From positions 3,720,001 through 3,784,000 of the forward strand of contig NZ_OY726395.1 of the NCBI RefSeq assembly GCF_963378085.1: a stretch of DNA of 64,000 nucleotides, in the 5' to 3' direction. The position numbers and the translations under genes are program-made. Positions within the stretch are counted from its first letter, which is position 1; every line of letters begins with the position of its first letter. The notes beneath the pieces are model-generated. The model ran no database searches, was not told where the DNA came from, and saw nothing but the letters and a program-made list of their open reading frames with translations. The stretch is from Mycolicibacterium sp. MU0050. Lineage in GTDB: Bacteria; Actinomycetota; Actinomycetes; Mycobacteriales; Mycobacteriaceae. Shown one piece after another: positions 8,356 through 19,231 of the stretch.

Positions 8356-9393
8356 ATGCGCACAGGCATCTTTCTGGGATATGCGGGCGGGTTCCGCGAG
8401 GCAGCCGAGCAAGTGGTGGAGTTCGAGAAGCTCGGCGTCGACATCGCACTGGTGCCTGAGGCCTACTCCTTCGACGCCATCAGCCAGCTCGGCTACCTGG
8501 CCGCCAAGACCTCCACCATCGAGCTCGGGTCGGGCGTGGTGCCCATCTACACTCGGACGCCGTCGCTGCTGGCGATGTCCGCGGCCGGCGTCGACTACGT
8601 CTCCGATGGCCGGTTCCGGCTGGGCATCGGCACCTCCGGCCCGCAGGTGGTGGAGGGCTTCCACGGCGTGCCGTTCGACGCACCGATGGGCCGCACCCGG
8701 GAGGTCGTGGAGATCTGCCGACAGGTGTGGCGCCGCGAGAAGGTGACCTACGACGGCCGCTACTACCAGCTGCCGCTGCCGGCCGACCGCGGCACCGGTC
8801 TGGGCAAACCGCTGCAGCTGATCAACCATCCTGTCCGCGAACGCATTCCGATCACCATCGCCGCGCTGGGACCGCAGAACGTCCAGCTGACCGCCGAGAT
8901 CGCCGAGGGCTGGCAGCCGGTGTTCTACCTGCCGGAGAAGGCCGACGAGATCTGGGGCGACGCGCTGCGCGCGGGATTCGCCAAGCGCGACCCTGCCCTC
9001 GGCGACCTGGACGTCATGGTCTCGGCCAGCCTGGCGATCGGCGACGACGTCGAGGAGCGGTTGGCCTGGGCCAAGCCGCAGCTCGCGCTCTACCTCGGCG
9101 GCATGGGCGCCCGCGGCAAGAACTTCTACCACAGCCTGGCCACCCGCTACGGCTTCGGCGAGGCCGCCGATCGGATTCAGGATCTGTTCCTGGCGGGCCG
9201 CAAGGAAGAGGCGGTCAACGCGGTCCCTGACGAGCTCGTCCGCAGCATCTCGCTGGTGGGCCCGCGCGGCTACGTCAAGGAGCGGATCGCGGCCTTCGCC
9301 GAGTCCGGGGTCACCACCTTGCTGGTGCATCCGCTGGGCAACGAGCGCGAATCGGTGCGCTTCGTCGAGGACCTCGTCGCCCTGACCAGCTGA
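8356..9393 (+). CDS. LLM-class F420-dependent oxidoreductase (Rv3520c-like)
   Basis: 345 aa with the luciferase-like monooxygenase TIM barrel. Recognisable segments are FEKLGVDIALVPEAYSFDA, IELGSGVVPIYTRTPSLLAM, RFRLGIGTSGPQVVEGFHG and IPITIAALGPQNVQLTAEIA, resembling the Rv3520c type of F420-dependent dehydrogenases. The ATG at 8356 fits the family start (MRTGIFLGYAGGF); the frame is open further upstream but non-homologous. The protein is cytosolic and expected to use deazaflavin F420. The substrate is not predictable from sequence. Its stop directly abuts the stop of the convergent gene at 9394. Confidence 0.88.
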   Translation: MRTGIFLGYAGGFREAAEQVVEFEKLGVDIALVPEAYSFDAISQLGYLAAKTSTIELGSGVVPIYTRTPSLLAMSAAGVDYVSDGRFRLGIGTSGPQVVEGFHGVPFDAPMGRTREVVEICRQVWRREKVTYDGRYYQLPLPADRGTGLGKPLQLINHPVRERIPITIAALGPQNVQLTAEIAEGWQPVFYLPEKADEIWGDALRAGFAKRDPALGDLDVMVSASLAIGDDVEERLAWAKPQLALYLGGMGARGKNFYHSLATRYGFGEAADRIQDLFLAGRKEEAVNAVPDELVRSISLVGPRGYVKERIAAFAESGVTTLLVHPLGNERESVRFVEDLVALTS

Positions 9394-10725
9394 TCACTGG
9401 CCGACCTGCGGGAGTTCGTCGGCCGCCATCTCGCACGGGGTCACCGCCGATGGGGGCGACGGGACCGGCGCGGCAGCGCCGCAGTCGGGCACCGGGGCGG
9501 GCTCCGCGGCCGGGGCACGCGCGGGTGCCGGTGAGTCACTGTCGAGTTCCGTTGTCCCGGCTGTGATCTCGGGCGGGTCCTGTTGTGGTTGCCCCTCCGG
9601 CGCGGCGTCGGGACCGGGGTCTTCGGGGGCCTGCTCCTCGGGGGCCTGCTCCTCGGCGGCTTCGTCCTCCCCTTCGGCGTCCTCCCCTTCGGCGTCCTCG
9701 TCTTCGGTGACCTCTTCCGGTTCTTCGGGGCCGTCGAGCGTCGGGGGCTCCAGCCCGGGCAGGCCCACCGGCTTCGTCGGCTCGGTCGGCCCTGTCGGCC
9801 CCAGCGGCGGGGTGCCCGGGCTGCCCAACAGTCCGTCGAGCGCTTCGCCGACACGGCCCGGTATTGCCGAGGCCGCGCTCAGGTCCGGCGGCGTAAGTGG
9901 CGGGACCCCGGCGGGCGGCGTCGCCACCGGCGCCGGGAGGGGCGCGTTGGCCTGGCCGGGCGGGCTCTCGGGGCCCGAGGGCGGCAGCAGCGGGGCGTCG
10001 GCCATCCACCCCGGGCTCACCTCCGGCGGCCGGCCCCGCGGGGCCTCCGCCACGAACGCGGGGCCCAGGTCGCCCGGCACCTCGAACCGCGCCGTGGGCC
10101 ATTCGCCGAGCCGCGCGACGGCCTCGCGGTAGGCGCGTCGGGCGGCGTCGGTGGTGGTCTGCATGTCGCGCAGCCATTCGGCACCGATCGCGGTGTCCAC
10201 GAACGGCGCCACCTGGTCGGCGACCACGGCCGCGGCCGCCTCGTCGGGCGTGCCCGCCAGCACCCGCTGCGCGGCCGACAGCCACGTCTCGCGGTGTGCC
10301 CCCACGCGTTCGGCGAGCGTCGTCGTCGCGGTGACCTTGGCATCCACTGATCGCCAGAGTTCGTCGCGCAACTCGGTGCACGCGGCGGCCGCCGTCAGCA
10401 ACGAATCGACCAACACCGCCGCCGAATCGCAGTGTCGCCGAAGGAAACCCGCCGCCGCCGCGGCACCGGGGCCGTCCCAGGCCGCGGCCAGCGCCGTGAG
10501 CTGGCGCCGGGCCGCCGCCAGGGCGTCGGTGGCCGAATGCGCCGCCGCCTCCAGCGTGGCCCGGTCGGCGTCGAGCCGCTGCAGGTCGAGTCCCCGCTCG
10601 GCGCCGTACCAGGTTTCGAGGTCCGCGTGGGATCGCGGCCGGGCGGCCGCAGCGTAGGTTTGGAAGTCGTCGAGCGCCAGGTGTGCGTCGGCCAGCCGGG
10701 CCGCGACGTCGTGGTTCCCCGTCAT
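9394..10725 (-). CDS. Ala/Pro-rich protein with WXG-type helical N-terminus (Rv3439c-like)
   Basis: 443 aa from ATG 10725. The N-terminal ~220 residues are predicted helical and contain LTALAAAWDGPGAAAAAGFL (about 84-103), a W-x-G turn in a WXG100-like setting. The C-terminal half is low-complexity: Pro-rich (PLGPTGPTEPTKP), then acidic repeats EDAEGEDAEGED and EEQAPEEQAPED, then Pro/Ala. The preceding gene (4-nt gap) encodes a 97-aa EspC-like protein, and M. tuberculosis has a similar pair at Rv3440c-Rv3439c upstream of glmM. I infer a type VII secretion substrate pair. No enzymatic motif is visible. Confidence 0.75.
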   Translation of the reverse strand: MTGNHDVAARLADAHLALDDFQTYAAAARPRSHADLETWYGAERGLDLQRLDADRATLEAAAHSATDALAAARRQLTALAAAWDGPGAAAAAGFLRRHCDSAAVLVDSLLTAAAACTELRDELWRSVDAKVTATTTLAERVGAHRETWLSAAQRVLAGTPDEAAAAVVADQVAPFVDTAIGAEWLRDMQTTTDAARRAYREAVARLGEWPTARFEVPGDLGPAFVAEAPRGRPPEVSPGWMADAPLLPPSGPESPPGQANAPLPAPVATPPAGVPPLTPPDLSAASAIPGRVGEALDGLLGSPGTPPLGPTGPTEPTKPVGLPGLEPPTLDGPEEPEEVTEDEDAEGEDAEGEDEAAEEQAPEEQAPEDPGPDAAPEGQPQQDPPEITAGTTELDSDSPAPARAPAAEPAPVPDCGAAAPVPSPPSAVTPCEMAADELPQVGQ

Positions 10726-10729
10726 CGCC

Positions 10730-11023
10730 TCAGCCCAGCCGCGCGGCGGCGCCGCGGTCGGAGTCGGTGTAGCGGGCCGCGCCCGCCCGCAGGGCCACGG
10801 CGATCTCGGCGGCCGCACGCGACCAGAGCGCGAGATCGGCGTTGCGCCGTTGCAGTTCGCGGCGTACCGCATCCCCGTCGGCGCCGTGGTCGCGGCCGGC
10901 GACCGCGGCCGAGAAGCTCAGCGGCAGCCGCGCCACCCGCCCCACCGTCTCGGCGATCCGTTCGAATTCTTCGGCCACCGTCCGCAGTTCAGCGGCATCG
11001 ACGCGAACCTCGTGTCGTCCCAT
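10730..11023 (-). CDS. Small EspC/WXG100-like protein (Rv3440c-like)
   Basis: 97 aa with the helix-turn-helix profile of ESX-secretion-associated proteins (DUF2580/EspC type): VDAAELRTVAEEFERIAETVGRVARL, then RNADLALWSRAAAEIAVALRAGAARY. Near the C-terminus YTDSD matches the YxxxD/E general type VII secretion signal. It is encoded directly upstream of the W-x-G-containing 443-aa protein. A WXG on one partner and YxxxD on the other is the known bipartite signal of heterodimeric substrates. ESX-4 is 8 kb away. The pairing and the ESX-4 link are inference. Confidence 0.72.
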   Translation of the reverse strand: MGRHEVRVDAAELRTVAEEFERIAETVGRVARLPLSFSAAVAGRDHGADGDAVRRELQRRNADLALWSRAAAEIAVALRAGAARYTDSDRGAAARLG

Positions 11024-11074
11024 GCCTACTAAGACGGCCCCGACCCCGGATCGGTTCCGCCGCGGCGCGAAGAA

Positions 11075-12433
11075 CTACGACTGTTGGCTCACCAGTTCGG
11101 CCACCCGGCCGGCCACCAGGCGCGCGGTGTCCTCGTCGGCGGCCTCCACCATGACCCGGACCAACTGTTCGGTCCCGGAGGGGCGCAACAGGATTCGGCC
11201 GGTGTCACCGAGTTCGGCCTCGGCCTCGCGGACCGCATCCTGGACTGCCGAAGCCTCCACCGCGGTTTTCTTGTCGGCCACCGCGACGTTGATCAGCACC
11301 TGTGGCAGCGAGCGCATGGCCGCCGCGAGCTCGGCCAGGGAACGTCCGGTCTGGGCCATCCGCGACATCAGCCGCAGGCCCGTGACGATCCCGTCGCCGG
11401 TGGTGCCGAACGCCGGCAGCACGATGTGTCCGGACTGTTCGCCGCCGAGCGTGAACTCACCGGCGCGCAGTTCCTCGAGCACGTAACGGTCCCCGACGGC
11501 GGTGGTGCGCACCGAGATTCCGGCCTCGCGCATCGCCAGATGCAGACCGAGATTGCTCATCACGGTGGTCACCAGCGTGTCGGCGGCCAGTTCGTCGGCC
11601 TCCCGCATCGCCAGGGCCAGCACCACCATGATGGCGTCGCCGTCGATCACCGCGCCGGACGCGTCGACCGCCAGACACCGGTCGGCGTCGCCGTCGTGCG
11701 CCAGTCCGAGGTCGGCGCCGTGCGCGCGGACCGCGTCGCGGACCGCGTCGAGGTGCGTGGAACCGCAGTTGTCGTTGATGTTGAGGCCGTTGGGCTCGGC
11801 GTGGATCGCCACCACCTCCGCACCCGCGGCGCGGTAGGCCTGCGGCGCGGCCGCCGACGCGGCGCCGTGCGCGCAGTCCACCACCACGGTCAGGCCCTCG
11901 AGCCGGGTCGTGGCCGCCTTGCTCACGTGCCGCAGGTAGCGGTCGAGGGCGTCCTCGGCGAGGACCGTCCGTCCGATGTCGGCGCCGACCGGGCGGGCGG
12001 TGCCTGCTGCGCTGCGCGCCGACGTGTCGCCGCCGACCAGCGCCTCGATCTGGTCCTCGGTGGCGTCGTCGAGTTTGTGGCCGCCGGGGCCGAAGATCTT
12101 GATGCCGTTGTCCGGCATGGGGTTGTGCGAGGCGGAGATCATCACGCCGAAATCGGCGTCGTAGGCGCCGGCCAGATAGGCGATCGCCGGGGTGGGCAGC
12201 ACACCGACCCGAAGGGCGTCGACACCTTCGCTGGTCAGTCCGGCCACGACCGCGGCCTCGAGCATTTCCCCGCTGGCCCGGGGGTCGCGTCCGACCAGCG
12301 CGACGCGGCGGCGCGCCGGGCCAGACCGAGCCAGGTGGCGAGCGGCGGCCGAGCCGAGGGCCAGGGCCAGTTCAGGAGTCAGCTCGCGGTTGGCCAGGCC
12401 ACGAACGCCGTCGGTGCCGAACAGTCGACCCAT
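11075..12433 (-). CDS. glmM: Phosphoglucosamine mutase
   Basis: 452 aa, converting glucosamine-6-phosphate to glucosamine-1-phosphate for UDP-GlcNAc synthesis. The N-terminus [20 protein letters not shown] is diagnostic. The phosphoserine loop is [12 protein letters not shown] (Ser about 104), the metal-binding loop is DGDADRC, and the C-terminal phosphate loop is [12 protein letters not shown] strong GGGAGG site precedes the ATG. This is mrsA (Rv3441c) in M. tuberculosis. It lies downstream of rplM-rpsI behind a large hairpin, so it probably has its own promoter or depends on read-through. Confidence 0.97.
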   Translation of the reverse strand: MGRLFGTDGVRGLANRELTPELALALGSAAARHLARSGPARRRVALVGRDPRASGEMLEAAVVAGLTSEGVDALRVGVLPTPAIAYLAGAYDADFGVMISASHNPMPDNGIKIFGPGGHKLDDATEDQIEALVGGDTSARSAAGTARPVGADIGRTVLAEDALDRYLRHVSKAATTRLEGLTVVVDCAHGAASAAAPQAYRAAGAEVVAIHAEPNGLNINDNCGSTHLDAVRDAVRAHGADLGLAHDGDADRCLAVDASGAVIDGDAIMVVLALAMREADELAADTLVTTVMSNLGLHLAMREAGISVRTTAVGDRYVLEELRAGEFTLGGEQSGHIVLPAFGTTGDGIVTGLRLMSRMAQTGRSLAELAAAMRSLPQVLINVAVADKKTAVEASAVQDAVREAEAELGDTGRILLRPSGTEQLVRVMVEAADEDTARLVAGRVAELVSQQS

Positions 12434-12467
12434 ACAGACAAACCTCCCGGTTTGATGGTCGGTTTCC

Positions 12468-12550
12468 CACTTTCAGGCGCGAGCGTGCGTGTCCGCGGTG
12501 CGACACGCCGCCACAACGGCGGAACGACGCACGCTCGCGACCAGAAAGTG
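12468..12550 (-). terminator. Large composite hairpin between rpsI and glmM
   Basis: The outer arms CACTTTC (12468-12474) and GAAAGTG (12544-12550) enclose a perfect 13-bp stem, CGCGAGCGTGCGT (12478-12490) with ACGCACGCTCGCG (12527-12539). An alternative inner hairpin pairs GCGTGTC (12487-12493) with GACACGC (12502-12508) and competes with the long stem; a third, CCGCC/GGCGG, lies inside. There is no T-tract, as is common for mycobacterial terminators. It could end the rplM-rpsI transcript, or be a dispersed palindromic repeat element. Confidence 0.6.
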
Positions 12551-12564
12551 ACCTGCTCGCAGTA

Positions 12565-13092
12565 TCAGCGCTTGCTGTACTGAGGAGCCTTACGGGCCTT
12601 CTTGAGGCCGTACTTCTTACGCTCGATGGCACGCGGGTCGCGGGTGAGGAAGCCGGCCTTCTTCAGGGCGGGACGGTCCTCGGGGGTCACCAGGATGAGC
12701 GCACGGGCGATGGCCAGGCGCAGCGCGCCGGCCTGACCCGAGGGTCCGCCACCGTCGAGGTGGGCGTAGACGTCGAAGCTCTCCAACCGATCCACGGTCA
12801 CCAGCGGCGCCTTGATCAGCTGCTGGTGCACCTTGTTCGGGAAGTACTCCTCCAGGCTGCGGCCGTCCAGGAAGAACTTGCCGGTACCCGGCACCAGACG
12901 CACCCGCACCACGGCCTGCTTGCGGCGGCCGACGGTCTGGATGGGACGGTCGATGTAAACGGGCTCGCGCGGGGCGGCATCCTCGGTGGCGGCCGGGTCG
13001 TAGCTCTCCCCGGCGGCCTCGACCGGCGCCTCGGTGGCCACGGGGGCCTCGGTGGTCTCGGTGACTTCTTCGGTCACGTCGGTCTCGCTCAC
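12565..13092 (-). CDS. rpsI: 30S ribosomal protein S9
   Basis: 175 aa. The conserved S9 core starts at [19 protein letters not shown] and ends [18 protein letters not shown], whose basic tail reaches the P-site tRNA. An acidic, Glu/Thr-rich N-terminal extension of about 45 residues precedes it, as in other mycobacterial S9 proteins. The ATG overlaps the rplM stop (ATGA), indicating translational coupling. Confidence 0.97.
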   Translation of the reverse strand: MSETDVTEEVTETTEAPVATEAPVEAAGESYDPAATEDAAPREPVYIDRPIQTVGRRKQAVVRVRLVPGTGKFFLDGRSLEEYFPNKVHQQLIKAPLVTVDRLESFDVYAHLDGGGPSGQAGALRLAIARALILVTPEDRPALKKAGFLTRDPRAIERKKYGLKKARKAPQYSKR

Positions 13093-13532
13093 TGGCTCAC
13101 CTGCTTGATCTCGTATGCGATCGGCTGCTGCGCGGCGTGCGGATGATCCGGGCCCGCGTAGACCTTCAGCTTCTTCTGAATCTGCCGACCCAGCTTGGTG
13201 TGCGGCAGCATGCCGAGGATGGCGTTCTCGACCACGCGGGTCGGGTGCTTCTCCATCAGCTGGCCGATGCTGCGCTTACGCAGGCCGCCGGGATAACCCG
13301 AGTGCCGGTAAGCGAACTTCTTCTGCAGCTTGTCGCCGCTGATGGCGACCTTGTCGGCGTTGATGACGATGACGAAGTCACCGCCGTCGACATTGGGCGT
13401 GAACGTCGGCTTGTGCTTGCCGCGCAGCAGGGTGGCTGCTGCAACGGCAAGGCGGCCGAGCACCACATCCGTGGCGTCGATGACGTACCACTGACGCGTG
13501 GTGTCACCCGCCTTGGGCGTGTACGTAGGCAC
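13089..13532 (-). CDS. rplM: 50S ribosomal protein L13
   Basis: 147 aa. I chose the GTG at 13532 ([17 protein letters not shown]) because it matches mycobacterial L13 in start and length; the open frame extends 24 codons further but is not homologous. Core motifs [29 protein letters not shown] and the 23S-binding [10 protein letters not shown] are intact. It heads the rplM-rpsI operon. The 212 bp upstream (13533-13744) hold no gene and should contain its promoter. Confidence 0.96.
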   Translation of the reverse strand: MPTYTPKAGDTTRQWYVIDATDVVLGRLAVAAATLLRGKHKPTFTPNVDGGDFVIVINADKVAISGDKLQKKFAYRHSGYPGGLRKRSIGQLMEKHPTRVVENAILGMLPHTKLGRQIQKKLKVYAGPDHPHAAQQPIAYEIKQVSQ

Positions 13533-13744
13533 AGCGCTTACCTCTCGGTTATCCGGGCGGGAGGCCCGGGCGGTGGATCCCGGAATGAACCGGGCGCCGG
13601 TCAATGTGCAAACTCATGAAGACCGGCGACCGACATTGACCCGGGTTCTGCGCCCCACCGGGGCGGTTGCACACCAACGGGGGAGCTTACCGGTCGACGT
13701 CGATGCAGGTCAAAATGCCCCTTCAGGTCGCCTTGCGGCCCCGG

Positions 13745-14527
13745 TCAGCCTCCCGACAACGCGCCGGCGCCCGCGTCGCCCGGCTCCAGGCCCCCGCGCG
13801 ACGTGTCCTTGACCTCGATCCCGGAGCGGCCCAGTGCCAGCACCCCGACGAGCAGCCCGGCGGTGATCCGCGCGGCCTCCACATAGCCGAGCCCGTCCGG
13901 CGGATGGATATTGGAGACGCAGTTGCGTTCCGCGTCGGTCCGGCCCGGTCGCGGCCGGTGGGTCAGGTAGATCCCCAGGCTGTCGGCGAAGCTCAGGCCG
14001 GGCCGCTCGCCGATGACGACGAGCACGGTGTCGAACCCTGCCCGTTCGCCGATGTGGTCGCCGAGGCCGACGCGCGCCTGAGTCGCGATCACCGGCGGCG
14101 CCAGGGTGTACCGGTCGCCCAACTCGGCCGCCAGGGCACCCAGCAACGGCGCGCCGTGCCGGGCCAGCGCCAGCGGCGACAACCCGTCGGCGAGCACGAT
14201 GCCGACGTCGTGGCGACCCGTCGGCACCGAGGTCGCCGCCGCCGGAAGCCGGCCCAGATCGGGGCGGCGCAGATACTCCGCGCGGGAGGTCGCCCGGCTG
14301 GTGACCACGGTGGGCTCGCCGAGACCGCGCTCGCGCACGTCGGTGACCAGTCGGTCGACGTCGAGCGGCAGGTGGACGGCATCGCGCGCGGCGGCATGCG
14401 CGGCGGCCAGCTCCAGCACGGCCTGGGTGGACAGCGCCGTGCCCGCCCGGCCCAGGCCGATCCGGGCGCGGGTGCTCTTGCGCAGTTCATCCCAGAACTC
14501 TTGGACGGCAACATCTTCGGTGCTCAC
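13745..14527 (-). CDS. eutC: Ethanolamine ammonia-lyase small subunit
   Basis: 260 aa from GTG 14527, which overlaps the eutB stop by 4 nt (GTGA). Family segments include FWDELRKSTRARIGLGRAGTA, LPLDVDRLVTDVRERGL, HDVGIVLADGLSPLA and ERNCVSNIHPPDGLGYVEAA. With EutB it forms the adenosylcobalamin-dependent lyase that splits ethanolamine into acetaldehyde and ammonia. No microcompartment shell, permease or reactivase gene is nearby. M. tuberculosis has no eutBC at this place; fast-growing mycobacteria do carry eutBC (from memory). Confidence 0.93.
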   Translation of the reverse strand: MSTEDVAVQEFWDELRKSTRARIGLGRAGTALSTQAVLELAAAHAAARDAVHLPLDVDRLVTDVRERGLGEPTVVTSRATSRAEYLRRPDLGRLPAAATSVPTGRHDVGIVLADGLSPLALARHGAPLLGALAAELGDRYTLAPPVIATQARVGLGDHIGERAGFDTVLVVIGERPGLSFADSLGIYLTHRPRPGRTDAERNCVSNIHPPDGLGYVEAARITAGLLVGVLALGRSGIEVKDTSRGGLEPGDAGAGALSGG

Positions 14528-15951
14528 GCGGGCTCCGTCCCGGGACCGGGCGCGGCCAGGGCCCGCAGCGGGGAGCGCCGCGCGTCGAATGGGGTGAGGC
14601 GGCCGGAGTCGTCGAGCATGCCCACGGTCTGCAGCCATGCCTCGAACTCCGGGGCGGGCCGCAGACCGAGCGTCCGCCGCGTCGTCAATGCGTCGTGGAA
14701 CGACAGGCTCTGATAGCCGAGCATAACGTCGTCGGCGCCGGGCACCGTGATCACGAACGCGACGCCGGCGGCGGCCAGCAACGTCAGCAGGGTGTCCATG
14801 TCGTTCTGGTCGGCTTCGGCGTGGTTGGTGTAGCAGACATCCACCCCCATCGGCAGGCCCAGCAGCTTGCCGCAGAAATGATCCTCCAGGCCCGCCCGGA
14901 TGATCTGCTTGCCGTCATAGAGGTACTCCGGGCCGATGAATCCGACCACGGTGTTGATCAGCAGCGGCTCCAGCTCCCGCGCCACCGCGTACGCGCGGGC
15001 CTCCAGGGTCTGCTGGTCCACCGGCTTGCCGTCCACCCCCAGGTGGGCGCCCGCACTGAGCGCCGACCCCTGCCCCGTCTCCAGGTACATGACGTTGTCG
15101 CCGACCGTGCCGCGCCGCAGCGACCGCGCCGCCGCGTTGCCCTCCCGCAGCAGCGCGAGGTCCACGCCGAAGGCCCGGTTGGCGCCCTCGGTCCCCGCGA
15201 CCGACTGGAACACCAGGTCGACGGGCGCGCCCTGTTCGATCAGGCCGATGGTCGTCGTGATGTGCGACAGCACGCAGGACTGCACCGGGATCGCGTAGCG
15301 GTCCCGGATGGCGTCGAGCACACCCAGCAGCTCGCGGGTGGCGTGCGGCGAGTCGGTGGCCGGGTTGACGCCGATGACGGCGTCGCCGCAGCCCAGCAGC
15401 AGCCCGTCGAGCACCGCGGCCGCGATGCCGCGCGGGTCGTCGGTCGGATGATTGGGTTGCAGGCGGGTGGCCAGGGTTCCGGGCACGCCGATGGTGCTGC
15501 GGAACGCCGCGGACACCCGCAGCCCCGCGGCCACGGCGATCAGGTCCTGATTGCGCATCAGCTTCGAGGTCGCCGCCACCATCTCGGGCGTCAGGCCGGG
15601 GACCACCGCGGCGATCCGCCGCGCCCCGTCGTCGCGAGAGATGCTGTCCAGCAACCAATCCCGAAACCCGCCGACCGTCAGATGCGAGATGGGCGCGAAC
15701 GCGTGGCGGTCGTGGCCATCGATGATGAGCCGGGTCACCTCGTCGGTTTCGTACGGCACCACCACGTGGTTCAGAAAGGTGTCCAGAGGCAGGTCGGCGA
15801 GCACCCAGGCCGCGGCGGCGCGCTCGGCGTCGTGCTCGGCTGCACACCCGGCCAACTGGTCCCCCGACCGCATCGGGGTGGCCTTGGCCAGGACCTCGAC
15901 CACGCCGTCGAAGGCGTAGTTGACCCCCGCCACCTGCTGGTGGAACCTCAC
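14524..15951 (-). CDS. eutB: Ethanolamine ammonia-lyase large (catalytic) subunit
   Basis: 475 aa from GTG 15951. It aligns by eye with E. coli EutB throughout: YAFDGVVEVLAKATPMRSGD, GVPGTLATRLQPNHPTDD, GDAVIGVNPATD, ETGQGSALSAGAHLG, NTVVGFIGPEYLYDGKQIIR and CYTNHAEADQND. Length is near normal and no catalytic region is missing. The gene is 33 nt downstream of the aldehyde dehydrogenase gene and overlaps eutC. I looked for a cobalamin riboswitch directly upstream; the 33-nt gap is far too small, so any B12 control would act at the promoter of the dehydrogenase gene. Confidence 0.95.
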   Translation of the reverse strand: MRFHQQVAGVNYAFDGVVEVLAKATPMRSGDQLAGCAAEHDAERAAAAWVLADLPLDTFLNHVVVPYETDEVTRLIIDGHDRHAFAPISHLTVGGFRDWLLDSISRDDGARRIAAVVPGLTPEMVAATSKLMRNQDLIAVAAGLRVSAAFRSTIGVPGTLATRLQPNHPTDDPRGIAAAVLDGLLLGCGDAVIGVNPATDSPHATRELLGVLDAIRDRYAIPVQSCVLSHITTTIGLIEQGAPVDLVFQSVAGTEGANRAFGVDLALLREGNAAARSLRRGTVGDNVMYLETGQGSALSAGAHLGVDGKPVDQQTLEARAYAVARELEPLLINTVVGFIGPEYLYDGKQIIRAGLEDHFCGKLLGLPMGVDVCYTNHAEADQNDMDTLLTLLAAAGVAFVITVPGADDVMLGYQSLSFHDALTTRRTLGLRPAPEFEAWLQTVGMLDDSGRLTPFDARRSPLRALAAPGPGTEPA

Positions 15952-15984
15952 CTCAGCTCACCTCCGGCGTCGCAGCCGGGCGGA

Positions 15985-17508
<1,524 letters not shown>

Positions 17509-17569
17509 GGTGAACCTCCTGGTCGGCGAACGGGGTCGGATTCCGGCGTTGGGTCCAGCTTGTCGGACT

Positions 17570-17582
17570 CGGGCGTCGCCCG
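17570..17582. promoter_or_regulatory. Perfect 13-bp palindrome, candidate TetR operator
   Basis: CGGGCG-T-CGCCCG lies midway between the divergent aldehyde dehydrogenase-eutBC operon and the TetR gene. A direct repeat, CGGATTCC (17537-17544 and 17604-17611), flanks it. The position suits a regulator controlling both directions. The short length and high GC leave room for chance. Confidence 0.4.
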
Positions 17583-17634
17583 CAATCACTTCGACGACGC
17601 GGCCGGATTCCACCGGAGGCGTCACAATGGCGTC

Positions 17635-18231
17635 ATGGGTACCTCCCGCCGAAAGCCCCGGCAGGCGCGCTCGCGCGAAACCCTCGACATCCTGCTCGAG
17701 GCGGCGGCCCAGGTGTTCTCCCGCGAGGGAATCTCGGCCACCACCAACCGCATCGCCGAGCGCGCGGGCGTCTCGGTGGGCACGCTGTACCAGTACTTCC
17801 CCGACAAGCACGCCATGCTGCGCGCGGTGGCCGGTCGGCATGTGCGCGCCGCGGAGGACCGTCTGACCGAGGTGTTCGACCGGCTGCGCCGCGACCAGCC
17901 GCCATTCGACGACGCCATGGCCGAGGTGCTCGAACTGGTGGTGGAGCTGCACCGGGACCGCCCCCGGTTGCATGCGCTGCTGCACCGGGTCGCCACCGCC
18001 GCCGCGGACCTCGCGGAGTTGGCGGCCTTCGAGGACCGGATCGTCGCCGAGGTGGCCTACCACCTCAAGCGGTGTCACCGCGGCGGCGAGGACCCCGAGC
18101 TGACCGCCCGGACCATCGTGCACGCCGTCGACGCGCAGGTGCACCGGGTGCTACCCCGGCACGGTTACGGCCCGGACGCCGCCGCGCAGCTGAAGCTCAT
18201 CGTCGATCGGTTTGCTCCGCCACCGCCGTGA
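17635..18231 (+). CDS. TetR/AcrR-family transcriptional regulator
   Basis: 198 aa. The N-terminal helix-turn-helix is textbook: [19 protein letters not shown], then [22 protein letters not shown] (about 38-59). The C-terminal ligand domain is diverse, as usual. The start at ATG 17635 follows GGAGG; an overlapping ATG at 17627 is out of frame. Placed divergently from the aldehyde dehydrogenase-eutBC operon, it is the likely repressor of ethanolamine/acetaldehyde catabolism. The 3' end overlaps the convergent hydrolase gene by 35 nt. Confidence 0.92.
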   Translation: MGTSRRKPRQARSRETLDILLEAAAQVFSREGISATTNRIAERAGVSVGTLYQYFPDKHAMLRAVAGRHVRAAEDRLTEVFDRLRRDQPPFDDAMAEVLELVVELHRDRPRLHALLHRVATAAADLAELAAFEDRIVAEVAYHLKRCHRGGEDPELTARTIVHAVDAQVHRVLPRHGYGPDAAAQLKLIVDRFAPPPP

Positions 18232-19120
18232 CGGTCTCGCGGACCACCTCCCCGAGTTGCGTCAGGCCCGGCTCCTCGATCGGGTAGTGCCCGCAGTTGT
18301 CCAGCAGCACGGTGCGAGTGGGCGCCGAGATCCGTTGCAGGAAGCCGATACTGCGCTCCGGCGGCGTCCAGGCATCGGCGGCCGGGTGCACCAGCGTGAC
18401 GGGCGCGCCCCGGTACTGTTCGGGGGCGGTGTGCGGGTAATCCAGCCAGCTCGACAGGAACCCGAGCGGCACCTTGACCCCGCCGCCCTTCGGATCGGCG
18501 GCGCACAACCGCGACAGCGCGGGGTCACCGCTCATCGCCGACATGTCGGCGATCCAGCGGATCGGAACGCGCACCGATCCCATGGTGGTGCCGGCCAGGC
18601 GCAGCGCGGCGGCGCTGAGGCGGCCGTTCAGCTTCAGCCGCGACGCGGCCGTCAGCGCGGCCGGGTCCGAGAGATCCAGCAGGCAGGTCGCCAGCACCGC
18701 CGCGACGTCGCGGGTCCGGGCCGCGGCCTCGTAGGCCATCATTCCGCCCATGCTGGCGCCGAACAGCACGAGCGGGCGGTCGTCGTGGCGGCGCTCGGTG
18801 GTGACGATGTCGCACAGCAGGTCGATCCAGTCGTCGTAGCGGACCGCGCCCGGCGCCGGTTCCTCGGTGTCGCCGTAGAGCGGCATGTCCGGCGAGAGCA
18901 CCTCGAGGCCTTCGGCGGCCGCCAGCCGCGCCAGCGGCCACAGCGCGCCGGAGTACCCGCCGCCGCCGTGCACCACGATCATCCGCACCGGCGCCGACGC
19001 GTCGCGCGCGCGGCCGATGTGGATGCGCCGGCCGCGCCACGGCATCCAGGTGGGCTCCAGCGGCACGTCGCCGTGGCGGTGCTCGGCGGGCAGGAACGCG
19101 GCGTATCGGTCGATGTCCAT
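18197..19120 (-). CDS. Alpha/beta hydrolase
   Basis: 307 aa from ATG 19120. The oxyanion region reads VVHGGGGYSGALWPLARLAA, the nucleophile elbow is LFGASMGGMMAYEAA, the acid is likely in LVHPAADAWTPP, and the catalytic His is in LLDNCGHYPIEEPG. The protein is cytosolic, with no signal peptide. Substrate unknown. It converges on the TetR gene (35-nt overlap) and lies between the eut block and ESX-4. It could serve either, or neither. Confidence 0.85.
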   Translation of the reverse strand: MDIDRYAAFLPAEHRHGDVPLEPTWMPWRGRRIHIGRARDASAPVRMIVVHGGGGYSGALWPLARLAAAEGLEVLSPDMPLYGDTEEPAPGAVRYDDWIDLLCDIVTTERRHDDRPLVLFGASMGGMMAYEAAARTRDVAAVLATCLLDLSDPAALTAASRLKLNGRLSAAALRLAGTTMGSVRVPIRWIADMSAMSGDPALSRLCAADPKGGGVKVPLGFLSSWLDYPHTAPEQYRGAPVTLVHPAADAWTPPERSIGFLQRISAPTRTVLLDNCGHYPIEEPGLTQLGEVVRETVTAVAEQTDRR

Positions 19121-19231
19121 GCCTCGAGCCTGCGGGCTGCGCCGGGGTTGCACAACTCGCCTTCCGACGCGTTGTCTTCGCAGCTCAGCACCCTGCGCCG
19201 GGGACCTGCTCAGCTTTGGTCCCAGGGGCGT

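Noticed and set aside
15952..15984. A cobalamin riboswitch ahead of eutB
   Set aside because: The gap is only 33 nt, too short for a B12 aptamer, and no conserved B12-box sequence is visible.
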